From Brienomyrus brachyistius (lineage: Eukaryota > Chordata > Actinopteri > Osteoglossiformes > Mormyridae), in the NCBI RefSeq assembly GCF_023856365.1, contig NC_064548.1:3571001-3635000 (forward strand): a DNA stretch of 64,000 nt, written 5' to 3'. How positions within the stretch are numbered: the first letter of the stretch is position 1; each line of letters begins with the position of its first letter. Positions 23,869-36,709 of the stretch are shown here, piece by piece. Below the pieces are notes generated by a model that did not search any database, had not been told where the DNA came from, and saw nothing but the letters and a program-made list of their open reading frames with translations. The position numbers and the translations under genes were made by a program.

Positions 23869-24669
23869 GTGAGTGAGCAAAATGTGCCGCTACGGCAGAC
23901 AAAACAGTCCTGTGTCCAAGTAGTTTGCAGGGTTAGGTCTCACCTGGTTCACAGCGCTCACATAAAGTCTTGGGAAGCTTCCTTAATTCTGTCAAAATGT
24001 AACAAATTTATTGGTTTCATAACCAATTAACACTTCTGCACATATCTTGTGCACAGACATTTTCTTTTTATTGTGTCATCATTGTTCAGTTCTGTTCTGG
24101 CAATTTTGCTAATAATTGCAATTGTAATCAGTGGCTCTCAAAGGGATACTAAACACAAATGTTTGGTGTTTTATGTTACTGCAAAGGTGTTACTAATAAA
24201 AATCACCCAGTGAGACTGCTTGTCAATGAACTTTTAAACTCAGAACAGAACTATAATACCTCAGAACAGAACTATGATTATTATTTATTACTATAATTTA
24301 TTACTAGTGCAATTTACTTAAAACTGGTTATTGTTTCTAATGTGATAAATATTTTATGTAATGAATAACATAATTACTTTTTTTATAAGAAAATACATTT
24401 GCAATGTTTGCAATGTTTTTACAAAAAATAAGCAAGCATTCCAAGACTTTCGGTGAGCATTGTAGAAACATGTTATATCTCTTAACATAGCTGTCAGCTG
24501 ATGTTTGTTAAAAATCAGGACATCAGCATCGGTCGGACGTGTCAGTCTTGGCCACTATTGCTGGTCGATATTTAGACTGTAGTTAACATACGAATATACG
24601 GATACTTTCAGCAGCGAATAAAAATAATCATTCACCACGTAGAAGCTCACTACAGTCACTCACTGAGAT

Positions 24670-24985
24670 GCCCAGCCCGACACGCCCGGCCTGTGATGTT
24701 TGGTCTGAGGCGCCCAGCCCGACACGCCTGGCCTGAGATGTTTGGTCTGAGACGCCCGGCCTGAGATGTTTGGTCTGAGACGCCCGGCCTGAGATGTTTG
24801 GTCTGAGACGCCCGGCCTGAGATGTTTGGTCTGAGACGCCCGGCCTGAGATGTTTGGTCTGAGACGCCCGGCCTGAGATGTTTGGTCTGAGACGCCCGGC
24901 CTGAGATGTTTGGTCTGAGACGCCCGGCCTGAGATGTTTGGTCTGAGACGCCCGGCCTGAGATGTTTGGTCTGAGACGCCCGGCC
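24670..24985. repeat. 28-bp minisatellite, about 10 copies
   Basis: The unit is GAGACGCCCGGCCTG followed by AGATGTTTGGTCT. Copies from about 24729 to 24985 are nearly identical; the two at the left edge are diverged (GGCGCCCAGCCCGACACGCC). Because 28 is not a multiple of three, the minus strand gives an artificial repeating open frame, which I reject as a gene. It lies 1.1 kb upstream of the agpat3 start exon. Confidence 0.95.
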
Positions 24986-25104
24986 TCATCTCTGTGTTGG
25001 TGTCCTTTTCAGGCCGAGTACCGAGTTGGTGCTACAATAAAGGACTGTGGTGTAGGTTTCACATTCGTTATCATTGGATTTTTGTCCACAATGATTTATG
25101 AGTG

Positions 25105-25290
25105 TGGAAACCTTTGGGTCAGAGCACAGGGTCCGCCAGCGTCCCTGTAGCAGGTTGGGTTAACAGCCTTGCTAAAGGGCTCAATGGTGATAAGATCACT
25201 CTGCCAGCCATGGGATTCAAACCCACGACCTTTCTGGTCATGGGCACAGACCCCTGCCCCACCAAGTCACACACCACCCCTTGTGGCTGC
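25105..25290 (-). mobile_element. tRNA-derived SINE, minus strand
   Basis: On the minus strand it has a B-box word GGGTTTGAATCCC (plus strand 25202-25214 region), an A-box-like TGGTGGGGCAGGGGTC before it, and body words TTGAGCCCTTTAGCAAGGC and GTTAACCC. Same family as the copy at 5650-5835. Confidence 0.65.
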
Positions 25291-26079
25291 AGTTGCCGTT
25301 TCAGTTCCCTTTTTTAGCATTTTTTTGTATGTGTATATAAAATCTATTAATAATAACTTATGATTACAGCTGAGAACAAAAATTGTAATTTCTGGTGATT
25401 TAAATTTCATGGAAAGACAAAAGCTTTATTGTACGACAGGTCTGGCCAGCAGTGGACGTTTGTGAGAAGCTTGATCCTCTCTTTGTGGCTGCCTGACAGT
25501 TTTGGCCGCGACACAGAAACTGTAAGATAACCGTTGGAAGCCCTGGCTGACTTTGTAAAGCCTGATCCTGTGATGTTTCCACACTGGTTTTATTTACATG
25601 TCTGCCTGCAGTCTGTCTGTGCTGTTTAGTTGAGTGTCCACAGCCTGAATTTCTCTTACATGCTGATCACTACTATTGAGGCAATGTTGTCTTTTCCTCT
25701 ATTGCCCTCTGACTGGAAGAAATTAAATAGCGTTTTTTGATGGGCAATAGGCATCAGGGACTTTGACCTCACTATGTGTAGGCATGTCCTTGCTGATGTA
25801 GTATCCTGCAATATAGGTGATATATAGATGGCACCGAAGAGCCCCCTTGAGGAAGGTTCTTGTTGGTAAGCATAGCATATTGTAATGAGATCTCTGTAGA
25901 AAAGGGGGCTCAAAATTGTCTGTCTGTTAAAATGGTACTTTGAAGGGCTACACTCTATATCTGGATGTGCTATATTTCTGTGTTCCCTCTGTCAGACCAG
26001 TAGGTGGAGCTGCCATATACGTGAGACAATGTCAATGGAGATAAGTCCATGTTACCTTCATGCTTCCATTGTCCCGCAG

Positions 26080-29000
26080 GTGTATTGCAGCGCGAGGGGC
26101 TAGGCACACACTTCTGCCTCTCGCCATGGGTCTGATCTCCTACCTGAAGACGCAGTTCATCCTGCAGCTGCTCATCAGCTTCGTGTTCGTGGTGAGCGGC
26201 CTCATAATCAACTTCATCCAGCTGTGCACGTGCGTCCTGTGGCCCTTCGACAGGCAGCTTTACCGCCGCATCAACTGCAGGCTGGCCTATTCCCTCTGGA
26301 GCCGTGAGTCAGCCCTCAAAGCATGCGTGTGTCATGTGACTTGTGATGGTGACCTATGTTCACCAGCTCTCCATCTCCGCCGTGCCCTAGAACTGGTGAT
26401 GCTGCTGGAGTGGTGGTCCTGTACGGACTGCACACTCTACACTGACAAGGCCACCATGGACAAGCTGGGAAAGGAGCATGTCATCATCATCCTCAACCAC
26501 AACTTTGAGATCGACTTCCTGTGTGGCTGGACTATGTGTGAACGCTTCGGGGTTCTGGGCGTGAGTGTCTGTGCAGCAGTACATCAGAACGTGGCATTAG
26601 ATATGGTATTTTTGCTTCCGGTCTTCTGATATTCCCCTTTGCTTATCAGAGTTCCAAAGTTCTGGCCAAACACGAGCTTCTGAAGGTCCCTCTGATTGGC
26701 TGGACCTGGTACTTCCTGGAGATAGTCTTCTGCAAGAGAAGATGGGAAGAGGACAGAAATACCGTTTTCAGTGGGCTGGAGAGACTTCGAGATTACCCAG
26801 AGTTCATGTGGGTAAGTTAGAGGTAACACTCACACTCCTGTCCTTGCATAGAAACAAGTGAGAATCTGCAAGCCAAGAGCGTGCTGGTTTCTGAAGCTCA
26901 TGACATCCATGTGCTATTGGGGTTATTATAGATATGTACTGTAAAGTCTGTTAAGGTACTTCATAAACACACTGGGTATGCAAACCTGGCTCATTGTGTG
27001 GCTCCAGGTCCAGAGGAACCCTAGGTTATTTCCTCTTGGTCTCCCTCACCATGGCTCTGGGAGGCCATGTTGTGTCTTCCAATGCCGTTCACCACCGGTG
27101 GCCATTTGGGACACAGTAGGCAGATTAGCATGGCTGCATTTAGTGTGGAGTGTCCACTGTGCACAAATCCATGCCAGCTGTTCATATGCCTTTGAACACT
27201 GTTCCAAATGCCTGGCAACTCCCATAAGGCTAGGCTGCAGGTTAGAGGTCAAAGGTTAATCTGTGTCATGAGGTCATGTGGCAAATATGCAGCTTCTTTG
27301 GCAGGAAAAATGAAATTCTGTTTAAAAACCATGAAGGGAGTTCAGTATTTCAGTGGTAAACTAAGATGGTGGTTGTTTGGTGACTTCCTACAGTTCTTGC
27401 TCTACTGTGAGGGAACTCGCTTCACAGAGAAGAAGCACCAGATCAGCATGCAGGTGGCGGAGAGCAAAGGCCTGCCCAAGCTCAAGTACCACCTCTTGCC
27501 TCGAACCAAGGGCTTCACCACCACGCTGCAGTGCCTCAAGGGGACAGGTGGGGGCGCCGGGGAAAGCCTCTTAAATAGTTCAGATACAGGCATAGTGTGA
27601 CTTCTCCCACCTCTGCCAGCTCCCTGGCTTTTCGGTTAGCCAGCACACAAAGCACTTGTTTGTTCCTGGGGTGAAACTGCATAACATCGTGTGACCAGCT
27701 GAGCAAAACAAACGTGAAAGAGACTGTTGTAGAAACGAGAGTAGGCCCAGCTGGTGTCCTCAGCATGTCTCGGCTCGACGCATGAAGGCCTTTTACTCTG
27801 TAAGCACATGATGAAGGAGCGTGCATATGTCTGTCAGTCTTATATTACATTTGAAGTTTGCTAATATTGTTTGGCTGATTTAAGAAGAAAATCATCAAGT
27901 CACATTGACCCTAGTGAAGAAGGCTACGATTTCTGCAGCATGCCTATAAAATGCAGATTAGCTGTTTGTAGAAGTACATAGAGCACAATGTAACAGCTGG
28001 GACCTCTTTGGTATTGCTGATGGTCTAGCAGATAATGACCCTGCCCAGAGAGTTGGCTTCACAAAGAACAAACGATAGGTTTATAGTTAAATTCCAGTGG
28101 GGCATCCGGTCCTCGGATCTGACTACCAGGTCCATTCGGTCACCTCTCGGTATGTACAGGAGCCCCCCTCCCCCCCCCGTACCCACTGTAGGGCAGCCTG
28201 GTTTTGATGCTGCTGTGAGATTGTGTGCCCCCTTCCCCCCCCACAGCTCATTCCCCTTTCTCCTGATCCCCAGCGTCTGCAGTTTATGATGTTACACTCA
28301 ACTTCAAGGACAAGAAGAACCCAACGCTACTGGGCATCATAAATGGGGAGCAGTACAAGGCAGACATGAGCCTCAGGTGCTGCCTACTTCTCCGCCGACA
28401 GACCAACCTCAACTGCTATTATTATTACAGTGGTTTATAACGCAGCATGGTGAATTCTCAAACCTGGTTGGTTGGATGGGTATTAATTTTCCATTACCGC
28501 ACACATTGTAACAGCCAGCGAATCACAGTAGTAAATCAAATTCAAATCAAATTCAAAGAAATTGCTACAGATCACATAGACAACAAACTGCTTCAGGTTG
28601 AGGACCAAGACCTGTCCTCATTAACCGTTACTTAATATTACTATGGAAGGTTTCAGTCATGAGAATGGCTCCTCAATCCAATCTCTAAATGTATGGAGGG
28701 TGTTTTGTGACAATATTCAATAAAGATGTCATTTATAATTGTAATTTAAGCTGTCATTTAACTTATTATTTATCTGGTCATTTATGTTGCTGTTTCAATG
28801 ATTATTTAAATTGCTATTTAAATTATACCAGCAAACATTAAAATTGTCAGTCACCCATCAAACCCAGTGACCTTTTCAAATGTAAAAAGAATAGATGGAA
28901 GTCATTACATATGCTCACTGAAGTATGATCATATGATCAAGTCATAACTGTGTAGTGCCATGGTCCCCATTCTGTGTGACTGCTGACCCCTGGTGGCCAT

Positions 29001-31614
29001 AGTTTGCTATGGCACACAATACCTACCCCTCTGCTCAGACCCTGTCTTTTGTCCCCACAGGCGGTTCCCTGTGGAGGAGATTCCAGAGGATGAGCAGGAA
29101 TGTTCAACCTGGCTTCACAAACTGTACCAGGAAAAGGTCACATTCTCCCCCTTTTCTTCATTATTCATAGGCTTAATGTCTCATACACACACACACACAC
29201 ACACACACACATTTTCCACATTTGCTGTGAAGTGAATGTAATATCCTTGATCAGTCTGGGCTGTTTAAATGGTATTTTTCTGGAGGCACAAGTGATCTTT
29301 TAAAATATAAAGACCCGTTATTCTCAGTCATTTGTGCATTTATGTGTCCTTTTGTACTGCTGGGTATTTTATTGCAGTAATTAAGGTTATGAATCTTCCT
29401 CAGGAGTCTACTAGCAGTGTTACTGCTGGGTTTATGGCAACAAAATCACAGTTCGTCTCCTCGAACCTGTGATTCCTGCACTCCACCATTATCTCCTTAT
29501 CATGTCATGTTTTCTCTTAGGATGCACTACAGGAGCAGTATATAAAAGAAGGCTTTTTTCCCGGCTCCCAATTCAAGCCCCCGCGTCGACCCTGGACGCT
29601 GCTCAACTTCCTGTTCTGGGCCACTCTTCTGCTCTCGCCCCTCATCAACTTCGCCTATGGAGTGGCGGTCAGCGGCTCGCCCCTTCTCATCATCGGCTTC
29701 GTCCTCTTCATCATCATAGGTTGGCACTACTTTGTCTTTTCGGTGCCGTTTTGGCATCGGCTGTGTGGCCCCCAGCATGACCTCACACACCGTTGCACTG
29801 TGACCTCACATAGTCATCACTATGACATCATATCCACTACAAACAAAATGGCCTCCTGTAATAACCCTCACGCTTAGGAATGGTTATGACGTTACTGTAA
29901 ATACAAGTTGCAGCCTTAGGAAACTCTTACCAGGATGCTGGTCACATTACTACTGTCCTTCCTGTGACGTTAAAATGTTATATTGATCAAATCAGAATGG
30001 TGGCATTTCAGCCTCTTCTATATGGTGGACTATGGATTGTTGGCTTCAGTTATCCTTTGTTTGTTTTTTTTTTCCATTTTTAAAATTTCACAACTAGGTG
30101 ACACCTACTGTCCGCTCAGACGACAGTGATTCAGTACAGTTGGCCCCTCAGATTTGCAAATTTGACATTCTCAGTTTTGGTTATTTGCAAGTAGGCCATG
30201 AAAAATTAAATGAGAACAATTTTGGAGCTTGCTGAGAGGTGGCAGGAACTTGCAGAAGATGCAAGAGTCAAAAATATATAGACAATTCTGAAAATGATTT
30301 GGATCACATAAAATGATATATAAATATCAGTGTTATTTAATATCTGTTAGACTAAGTACATACTATATCTTTAAAATGGTTTAAAAATAAATCTATAACT
30401 GTGCTCTACGTATCTTAGCTTGGGTATGCCGTACGTCTTTGCAACCAGCCTCACTTGCGTGTTAGCTGTCTTTGTGACCGTGGAATTTTACGTTCCTCCC
30501 AGTAACAAACTTTTCAGTTCCGGTAATTTTGCATAATTAATTATGGGTCCGAAACGTACTGCTCACAATGCTTCTGAAAGTTTTCCTGTGAGGAAGAAGA
30601 CTGTGATGATTGAAAAGGCAAATGTGTTAGATATGCTTTGTAGTGGAAAGTCTGCAAGTTGTTTAGAAATTGGCAATAAACAGAGCTGGAAAGTTCAGGT
30701 CCAGAAAGTACAAATCCAGCCTAAGATTTTGTTTCAACCAAGCAGTTCAATATAAGGAGTCAGTCACAGAGTACAAAACTGGTTGGTTGAAACAAAACCT
30801 TGGTCTGGGTTTGTACTTTCTGGAGCTGTACTGTCTTCCTCTAGCAATAAATACAGTTTGTATGTTAACAGATTGTTGTGGGTTGAGGTTAGGGGTGCCC
30901 AAGTATAATTCTTGAATTTTCACATTCGTGGGATCTCCCGCCCCAAACCCTCACAAATGTGAAGGGGTGCTGCACCACCAAAATGTCCTGGAGGTGAAGT
31001 TAATATGTGACCTAACAAACAACTTGGCTGTCACATAAATTGCCGAACATCTCAGATCCCACTTAATAGGTCTGCTGGATCATGGATAAACCAGATTATT
31101 AGGTGATATTCCAGCTACCGTATCCTCGTAAACTAAATCAAAATTCAGGTCATTCTTAATCCAGCCAACAATGGAACCACATAAAATGTAGCTGCTGTAG
31201 TCATTTTAACCTGTTTTCCTAGCTGACTCCTCGTCTGCTAATAATGAAGTGATCTAGCCAATGCAAAAGTAACTATTTCACACCTGCAGAATCGTACTCG
31301 TTGTTGATATTGCTTACAAAACTAAAGCACAGTTGAGTGAGCTCTATCACAAACGAACACAATGGCTGCCAGAGCTATGTCTTGACTTTTAATATAAAGT
31401 ACATTCCATTTTTAGGAAATTATGCTATTTAGTCCCCAGAAGGACAGCTGTGAGTAGAGGAGGCCCTGGATGCTGCTGTTGTGTCTAATGAAACGTCTTT
31501 GTCTGTTTGTCTCCCCTACCAGCCTCCATAGCAGTGCGGCGTCTCATTGGGGTCACCGAGGTCAAGAAAACAGGCTCCAGCTACGGCAACCAAGAGGCAA
31601 AGAAGGAGAACTAG
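26080..31614 (+). CDS. agpat3: 1-acylglycerol-3-phosphate O-acyltransferase 3, complete coding region
   Basis: Transfers acyl groups to lysophosphatidic acid and other lysophospholipids at ER/Golgi membranes. The first listed exon starts at 26080 after CCCGCAG; ATG at 26126 (TCGCC before ATG). Coding parts: 26126-26303, 26391-26560, 26650-26811, 27394-27547, 28274-28376, 29061-29136, 29521-29719, 31523-31614 (TAG at 31612). They sum to 1134 nt, 377 aa; human AGPAT3 is 376. Motif I NHNFEID (His96 and Asp101 of the HX4D catalytic pair), a second block around VPLIGWTWYFLEIVFCKR, EGTR (Glu176-Arg179) and KGLPKLKYHLLPRTKGF are all intact. An N-terminal hydrophobic segment lies at about 12-38 and C-terminal ones at about 305-355; the tail SSYGNQEAKKEN matches the human end SSYGNQEFKKKE. 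All junctions are AG/GT and in phase. At least one leader exon must lie upstream. Confidence 0.97.
29189..29212. repeat. (CA)n microsatellite in an agpat3 intron
   Basis: About 12 CA units after the exon ending at 29136. Ordinary simple repeat. Confidence 0.9.
30135..30975 (+). pseudogene. Tigger/pogo-like DNA transposon remnant
   Basis: The left end, CAGTTGGCCCCTCAGATTTG, and the reverse complement of the right end, CCCCTTCACATTTGTGAGGG, look like related terminal repeats. Inside, an ATG at 30543 opens MGPKRTAHNASESF then KKTVMIEKANVLDMLCSG, the style of the N-terminal DNA-binding part of Tigger/jerky transposases. Homology ends at about codon 48, where another element has inserted. No DDE catalytic domain is present, so this is an internally deleted copy. 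It lies in the last agpat3 intron. Family call from memory of the protein style. Confidence 0.55.
30699..30830. mobile_element. Fold-back MITE nested in the Tigger-like remnant
   Basis: The left arm (CCAGAAAGTACAAATCCAGC, then a TTTTGTTTCAACCAA word) is repeated inverted at the right (TTGGTTGAAACAAAACC, then GGGTTTGTACTTTCTGG). Arms are about 40 bp with few mismatches, giving a near-complete hairpin. It interrupts the transposase-like frame, so it inserted later. Confidence 0.7.
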
Positions 31615-32410
31615 AGGCACACGGTCACCATGCCGTGATCATGTGGTCGCCGTGCTGTGATCATGTGGTCGCCGTGCTGTGACCATGCGGTCTCTGCATG
31701 GTCACTGCCCCTTTTTTATTCTCTTTAAGGGCATGGAAGCACGCTTGGGTTGGGGTTGGGGGTTAATAGTGATTATACATAATTCAGAGTAGTAATAATT
31801 ATGATCTGCAATGACTTTCTGTAAGCCTGATCCTGTGTGGTTCCATCCACACCAGACATGCCACTGAACTGGCAGACGGACACTGAGGGCGGAGGGGGGT
31901 GGGTCTGGCCCCCCCTCCCTGGGGTCACTACCTCCTGGTTCTGTCATCTGTTCACTGACAGAGGGAATGACTCCTCCTGTCCCCACCTGTAACTTCACCC
32001 CTGGCCAGACAGGACTCAGATTCAGAGTCACAGCTGCTTTTCCCTCCATTATTTTGAACTTTTTTTTTTTTTTGTTCTTTTAAAACTCATTGTTGTTGTT
32101 TTTCGGGGTGGGTTATGGGGAGATGCACGTCTTTGGCCTGCTGAGCCCTCTGTGGGGTCTAATGCCCCAGCCTGCTGCTTAATAGCCTCCTGCGGAGACC
32201 CAGCACTCCAGGTTGCTTCCTCATCCTCCTGAGATCCTCCTCTTCCTCTGCTGGGACATGTTCCAGAGCAGGCAGCAATGCTGATCTGTTTTCTGTGTTT
32301 CAGAATGGTGAATCATTGGTGGTCATGGCAGGTCTGCACATATCATTAACAGAGTGAGGTCACCTCACCTCTCTTGAATATTAATAAACTGTTTGCATAG
32401 TTGCGATATT
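31615..32410 (+). other. agpat3: agpat3 3' UTR
   Basis: Follows the TAG at 31612-31614. A short tandem stretch (three near-copies of a 21-bp unit containing GTGATCATGTGGTCGCCGT, about 31633-31690) lies just after the stop. AATAAA at 32393-32398 is a plausible poly(A) signal; the true 3' end could lie further on. Confidence 0.5.
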
Positions 32411-35400
32411 CTGCCATCCTATAATAGTCCTGCTTAACAGCATGCCATTGGGGGCTTTTATTTCTGTGGCCTGTTTGTGTATGCTCAGCTTTCCAGTGAT
32501 TTGGTGGTTCTCCTCCATCCACCCCCCTCTCTACGACATACCCATGAATGCATATATTATGTTATCTGCCTGCCAGCTGTCTCCCATTGCTCATTTGTTT
32601 GACTAACAGCTGTTTTCCCCAATGAGGCGAGACAGAAACAGGTGGAAGAGGTGCCTCAGTCTGGAAATTTGACACCCATCCCAATGACTGTGTTAAAGGA
32701 ACTGCCTAAAAGTTGAAGGCAAGAGCGCCCTCTAGAGCCTGAACTCATGTTGGAGAAAGAGGGTGGGACAGTCCATGAATATGACACCCCTAGCAAAACA
32801 GTGTAGCGACTATTGATTATTTATTTATTTTTTCTCCCTCCCTATCCCATGCCAAGCATGCTAGCAGCTGTGGCATCATGGGTATTGATACCAGGTGGGC
32901 ACTTGTGCTATAGTGCCAGTAGGCTTTCACACAGACCTGTCAGAGGTGTCGCTCTCTACCTCGTTTGCAGCAAAAACATCAGGGAAACAGGGGGACTACA
33001 GTAACTGGAAATTCTCTTTTGGCTCCTGTATTGTGTATCAACAGCCTTTACACACAGAAACCTGTGTTCTGCATCACGGTGAACTTTTCCTTCAGAGTCC
33101 ATAATTACTTTTCCACACTTTCCAGTTTCATTCCTTTTCTCTTTGGTCCCTTCCTGTTTCCTCCTCTGTGCCGGCGAAAGTGATTAAAATGAAGAGTAGA
33201 TCATAGTCAGATGCAATATTTAGAGCCATGTTTTCTCTCTCCACTTCCTCCTCCTCTTCTCCCATGTGTTCATGAGAGACTCCAGAGGCTGTACTCTGTT
33301 TTTGGAGAAATTCTTTTCTTCTGTTCTGGAAAACGACACTCCTAGTGAAGGAACCACAAGGCCGTCAGAGTTAGGAGACACCGTTCCATTGCTGAATGTA
33401 TAAAGATTCTCGTCAAAATTATTTTGTTGTAGCAATAATAGTGTCTGCCTTCTCTTGGTTTAGTTATTCCCCCCTCCCATGCCCCCACCCCCCCGTCGGA
33501 GCACTGGAGCAAGTTTGTCTATTGCCTCCCTCCCCAAATATTGTTTAAACTGTATCATTCTCTCTCCTGTAGGAGACAGATGTTAGTCAACTCTGACCTG
33601 CTAAGGGTATTTCATTAAGGGCTCAGTCCTTATGGGGGCTTTTAGTCACTGGATAGCGGCTGAAAATTGTACATAATCATACGCCACTAACAGGCAGCTT
33701 ACAACAAAAAAAAAGCCTCCATTAATAACTTTATTTGCATTCATTCATTGATTTATTTTTTTCATTGTCTCCAGTAATTCAGTTGATGTTTGGTGAATGA
33801 CTTTTGTAACATGGCTGGAGCTCCCATCCACTTTGCTTCTATTTATGTTTACTGTAAAATGGGGTTATTTAGTGGCTGTGGTACTGCTTTGAAATCAAGC
33901 GTTTAAACAAATGTTCAGCACAGGAGTCAGTTACACTGCATAACGGTGAAGAGTCCACTGCAAAACACCCGTCTCTTTTCACCTTTGACCATTTGTCACC
34001 CGTCATGCCAGTGAACCAGAATCCCAGTAGAACTGTGATGTGGAGGGAACCATGAGACGCAATGTCTTTGGGTGGGGGACGATGGAGGGTGATGTTCTAT
34101 AATTGATTTCTCTTGATTTTGATCGCCAGTGAGCAGGTTTTCTGCGATTAACACTTTCTAGAGGAAAGATCTGTGCAAGCCTGGGCTTGGTGTGTATGCA
34201 TGTGCGGTAGCCGCTGTAACTCCCCGCGAGTAGCTGCTGGAGAGATGACAGCGGTATGCCAAAGAGGCTCGCAGCTTCCTGCACTCAGAAAGGATTTTAA
34301 AAGTTTCATTTGATAAGTTTCTTCCTAAAGCTGCGTTAAGCTGTGGATCTGTTCTCTAAAAGGCTGGAGAGATCTTTAGGGGTGGCTTGTCTCTTCAAAC
34401 TGACCTACCTGCATGTTCAAAACTGTGGCTATCTTCAGCCCTCTGTATTTAATGTGATACTAAATGAACAAACTTTCATGTTAGCATTGTACTGGAATGA
34501 GGAGGGCAAGGTTCAGCCTAAAAGTCCCTCCGTTACTCCCCCCTCAGGTATCTGAACAGCCTTCCGTTGACATTTCTCCTGATGAGTAACCTGGATGAAG
34601 CAGAGAGACATAAGCGTTACCTGTGTTATACTAGAAGTTTTTACTGAAAACTTAATTTAACCACATAGAATTTTTTGTTATATATATATATATTCTTTTG
34701 AAACTATAAATAAACTATTATAGAGAACAAACTTTCATATTTTAGTAACTGACATAACTGTATTTGTTTATTAAAGTCAGAACATTAAACAGTAAATGAC
34801 CAAATCGACTGACACTTTACGTCAGGAAAATGTCATGCGTTAATCTTATGTTGCTGGTCAGTTATCTTAAGTGCACCTCCTTGGTAAAAGGATTCTTTAA
34901 AAAATTAAACAATTTGAGACCTAGAATATCTTCATATGACTGGCGAGAGGAATTCAGGATGGTGGACCAATTAGGGCCATCTGGCGGCAGTGTCAGGTCC
35001 AGAGTTCCGTGCGGAAACCAGAAGTGACTGACAGGCTTCCTCCGGCATGGTGGTCACATGTCACTGAGGTGACTCACTCACTTTCCCTGCGTGACCCCAC
35101 CCCCACCTTCCCAGCAATCAGGAGCCCCCCCCCCAGCAAGTTTTTTTTGGGGTGGGAGGGGCCAACAAGAAGTCTCATCGAATTAATGCAAAGCGGCTTG
35201 AAGCCAAAACAGAAAACAATTTTGTCACTTGTCAAAGGGCAGAAGAAGATACAGCCCTCTATGAAAAATCAATGGGACTTAAGCATACACTTAATTAATG
35301 CAGTTAAAACGGTTTGATTTCAGTTAGACTTTTAATGAATCTATAAACTCGTATCTTCCTATGTGAAGAGTAAAAAATATGCCTGATGTACAAATGTAAC

Positions 35401-36006
35401 CAATTATATTTTGGCTGCCTGGGTGGTATTCTTTTTTGTTATTATTTTTGCATGATTTGCGGTAATGTGTGATAACATTCAGGGATTTGCTTCCTAAGTG
35501 GCTGCACAACAGGTTCATCCGCGCCATGGGATACGACTTACATTGTACGTGCGCGTTTTACCCCAAATGAATTAAATAAAACGACTTCCTAGACTAACGC
35601 AAACAACTGCTTTCTTCCCTTATAAATTCCAAGTTTGCGAACAGAAAAGAGGGGTGTCGGTATTCATTAAGACCATAACACATTTACGCTGAGATTTTTG
35701 TACTTACTCAATTAGGCAACGATTATAACATATTGTGCATTGATTATAAAGTTGGTTTGGTTCGACAGTGGAAAACTATTTCACGATATCGTAACATAAA
35801 TATAAAGTCAATCACATGAAACAGCAAGAACGGACTTTTTTAAATCTGAAGATTTTTTTTTGAGGTGCGAATCATAGAAGAATAATCTTCAGCATGACAT
35901 AAACTTCAAAAAACAGTAATCAATAGTTATTGCAATATATTTTAAAAACGCTTCGGTGTGTATTCGCAACTGAAGCTCACTAAATTCTGGCTCTAATACC
36001 TTAAGG
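32411..36006. other. Intergenic interval between agpat3 and trappc10
   Basis: No supported exon. AT-rich with C-runs near 33480 and 35128; may contain more distal agpat3 3' UTR. Nothing else recognised. Confidence 0.4.
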
Positions 36007-36203
36007 CAGGGGTAAGCGATTTTACCCAGAAAGGGCCGTACGTTGTGTGTGAGGGTTTTCGTTGCAACAACTTAATTAAATTTCTAATTAGACGACTGAT
36101 TGGCTGAAGAGTCCTCAGACCTTGGTTTGAACAGCTGACCTAAAAATTATCCCAAAAACTTGCATAGGCACTGGCCCTTTAAGGATTGGACTGCCTACCC
36201 CTG
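36007..36203. mobile_element. hAT-like MITE, copy 2
   Basis: Begins CAGGGGTAAGCGATTTTACC and ends CTGCCTACCCCTG; the reverse complement of the end starts CAGGGGTAGGCAG. Internal words (AGGGCCGTACG, GAGGGTTTTCGTTGCAAC, GAACAGCTGACCT) align it with the copy at 386-550. It lies about 340 bp upstream of the trappc10 promoter. Confidence 0.65.
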
Positions 36204-36539
36204 TTTTATGGCTAGAAAGACCTACAGACAAAATATTAGTTACTATTCCATTATGAACATCCCCTCTACTGTCATATTCCGATTTCTATAAAATTTGCTC
36301 CAATAAATGTGGTCAGTTTACATAAATGAACAATATGTTCATGTTTCTGTATTTTTCTCAAAAGAGTACATACCATTCCAGTATAAAAAAAACCCCGAGT
36401 AACCGACAAATATGCAGTGTAGGTATTAATGCAAATTTGTTTAAAACAACATATAAAAATCAACTATAAACGATATGAATTTAATTTATGACACACCACC
36501 CCTTTTAGGTCTCTGCCAAATAGAATGATGGATTTTTTT

Positions 36540-36709
36540 TTCCATTTCCTTTAAGAGAGCGAAAGTGTACCGGAAGTCGTCATCACATGATGGACATACA
36601 GGAAGTAGATGGAGAAAGGGCCCGAACGTTACTGCATTAGTGCGTTAATAATAACAACAGTGATTTAGTTGACATTTACATGGAGGGCTATTACTGACAG
36701 TCGGAGTCC
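36540..36709 (+). promoter_or_regulatory. trappc10: trappc10 promoter and 5' UTR with ETS motifs and a 5-codon uORF
   Basis: ACCGGAAGT at 36569-36577 and CAGGAAGTA near 36600 match the ETS-family core, and ATCACATGAT is an E-box-like palindrome. This combination is usual in TATA-less housekeeping promoters. An upstream ATG at 36680 opens a five-codon frame stopping at TGA 36695-36697, 12 nt before the main ATG at 36710. CpG-containing sequence continues into intron 1. Transcription start not determinable here. Confidence 0.5.

Noticed and set aside
24660..24989. Minus-strand 109-codon open frame with repeating SDQTSQAGRLRPN-type peptide
   Set aside because: It arises from a 28-bp tandem repeat, where period 84 bp gives a 28-residue protein period. 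No homology or start context.
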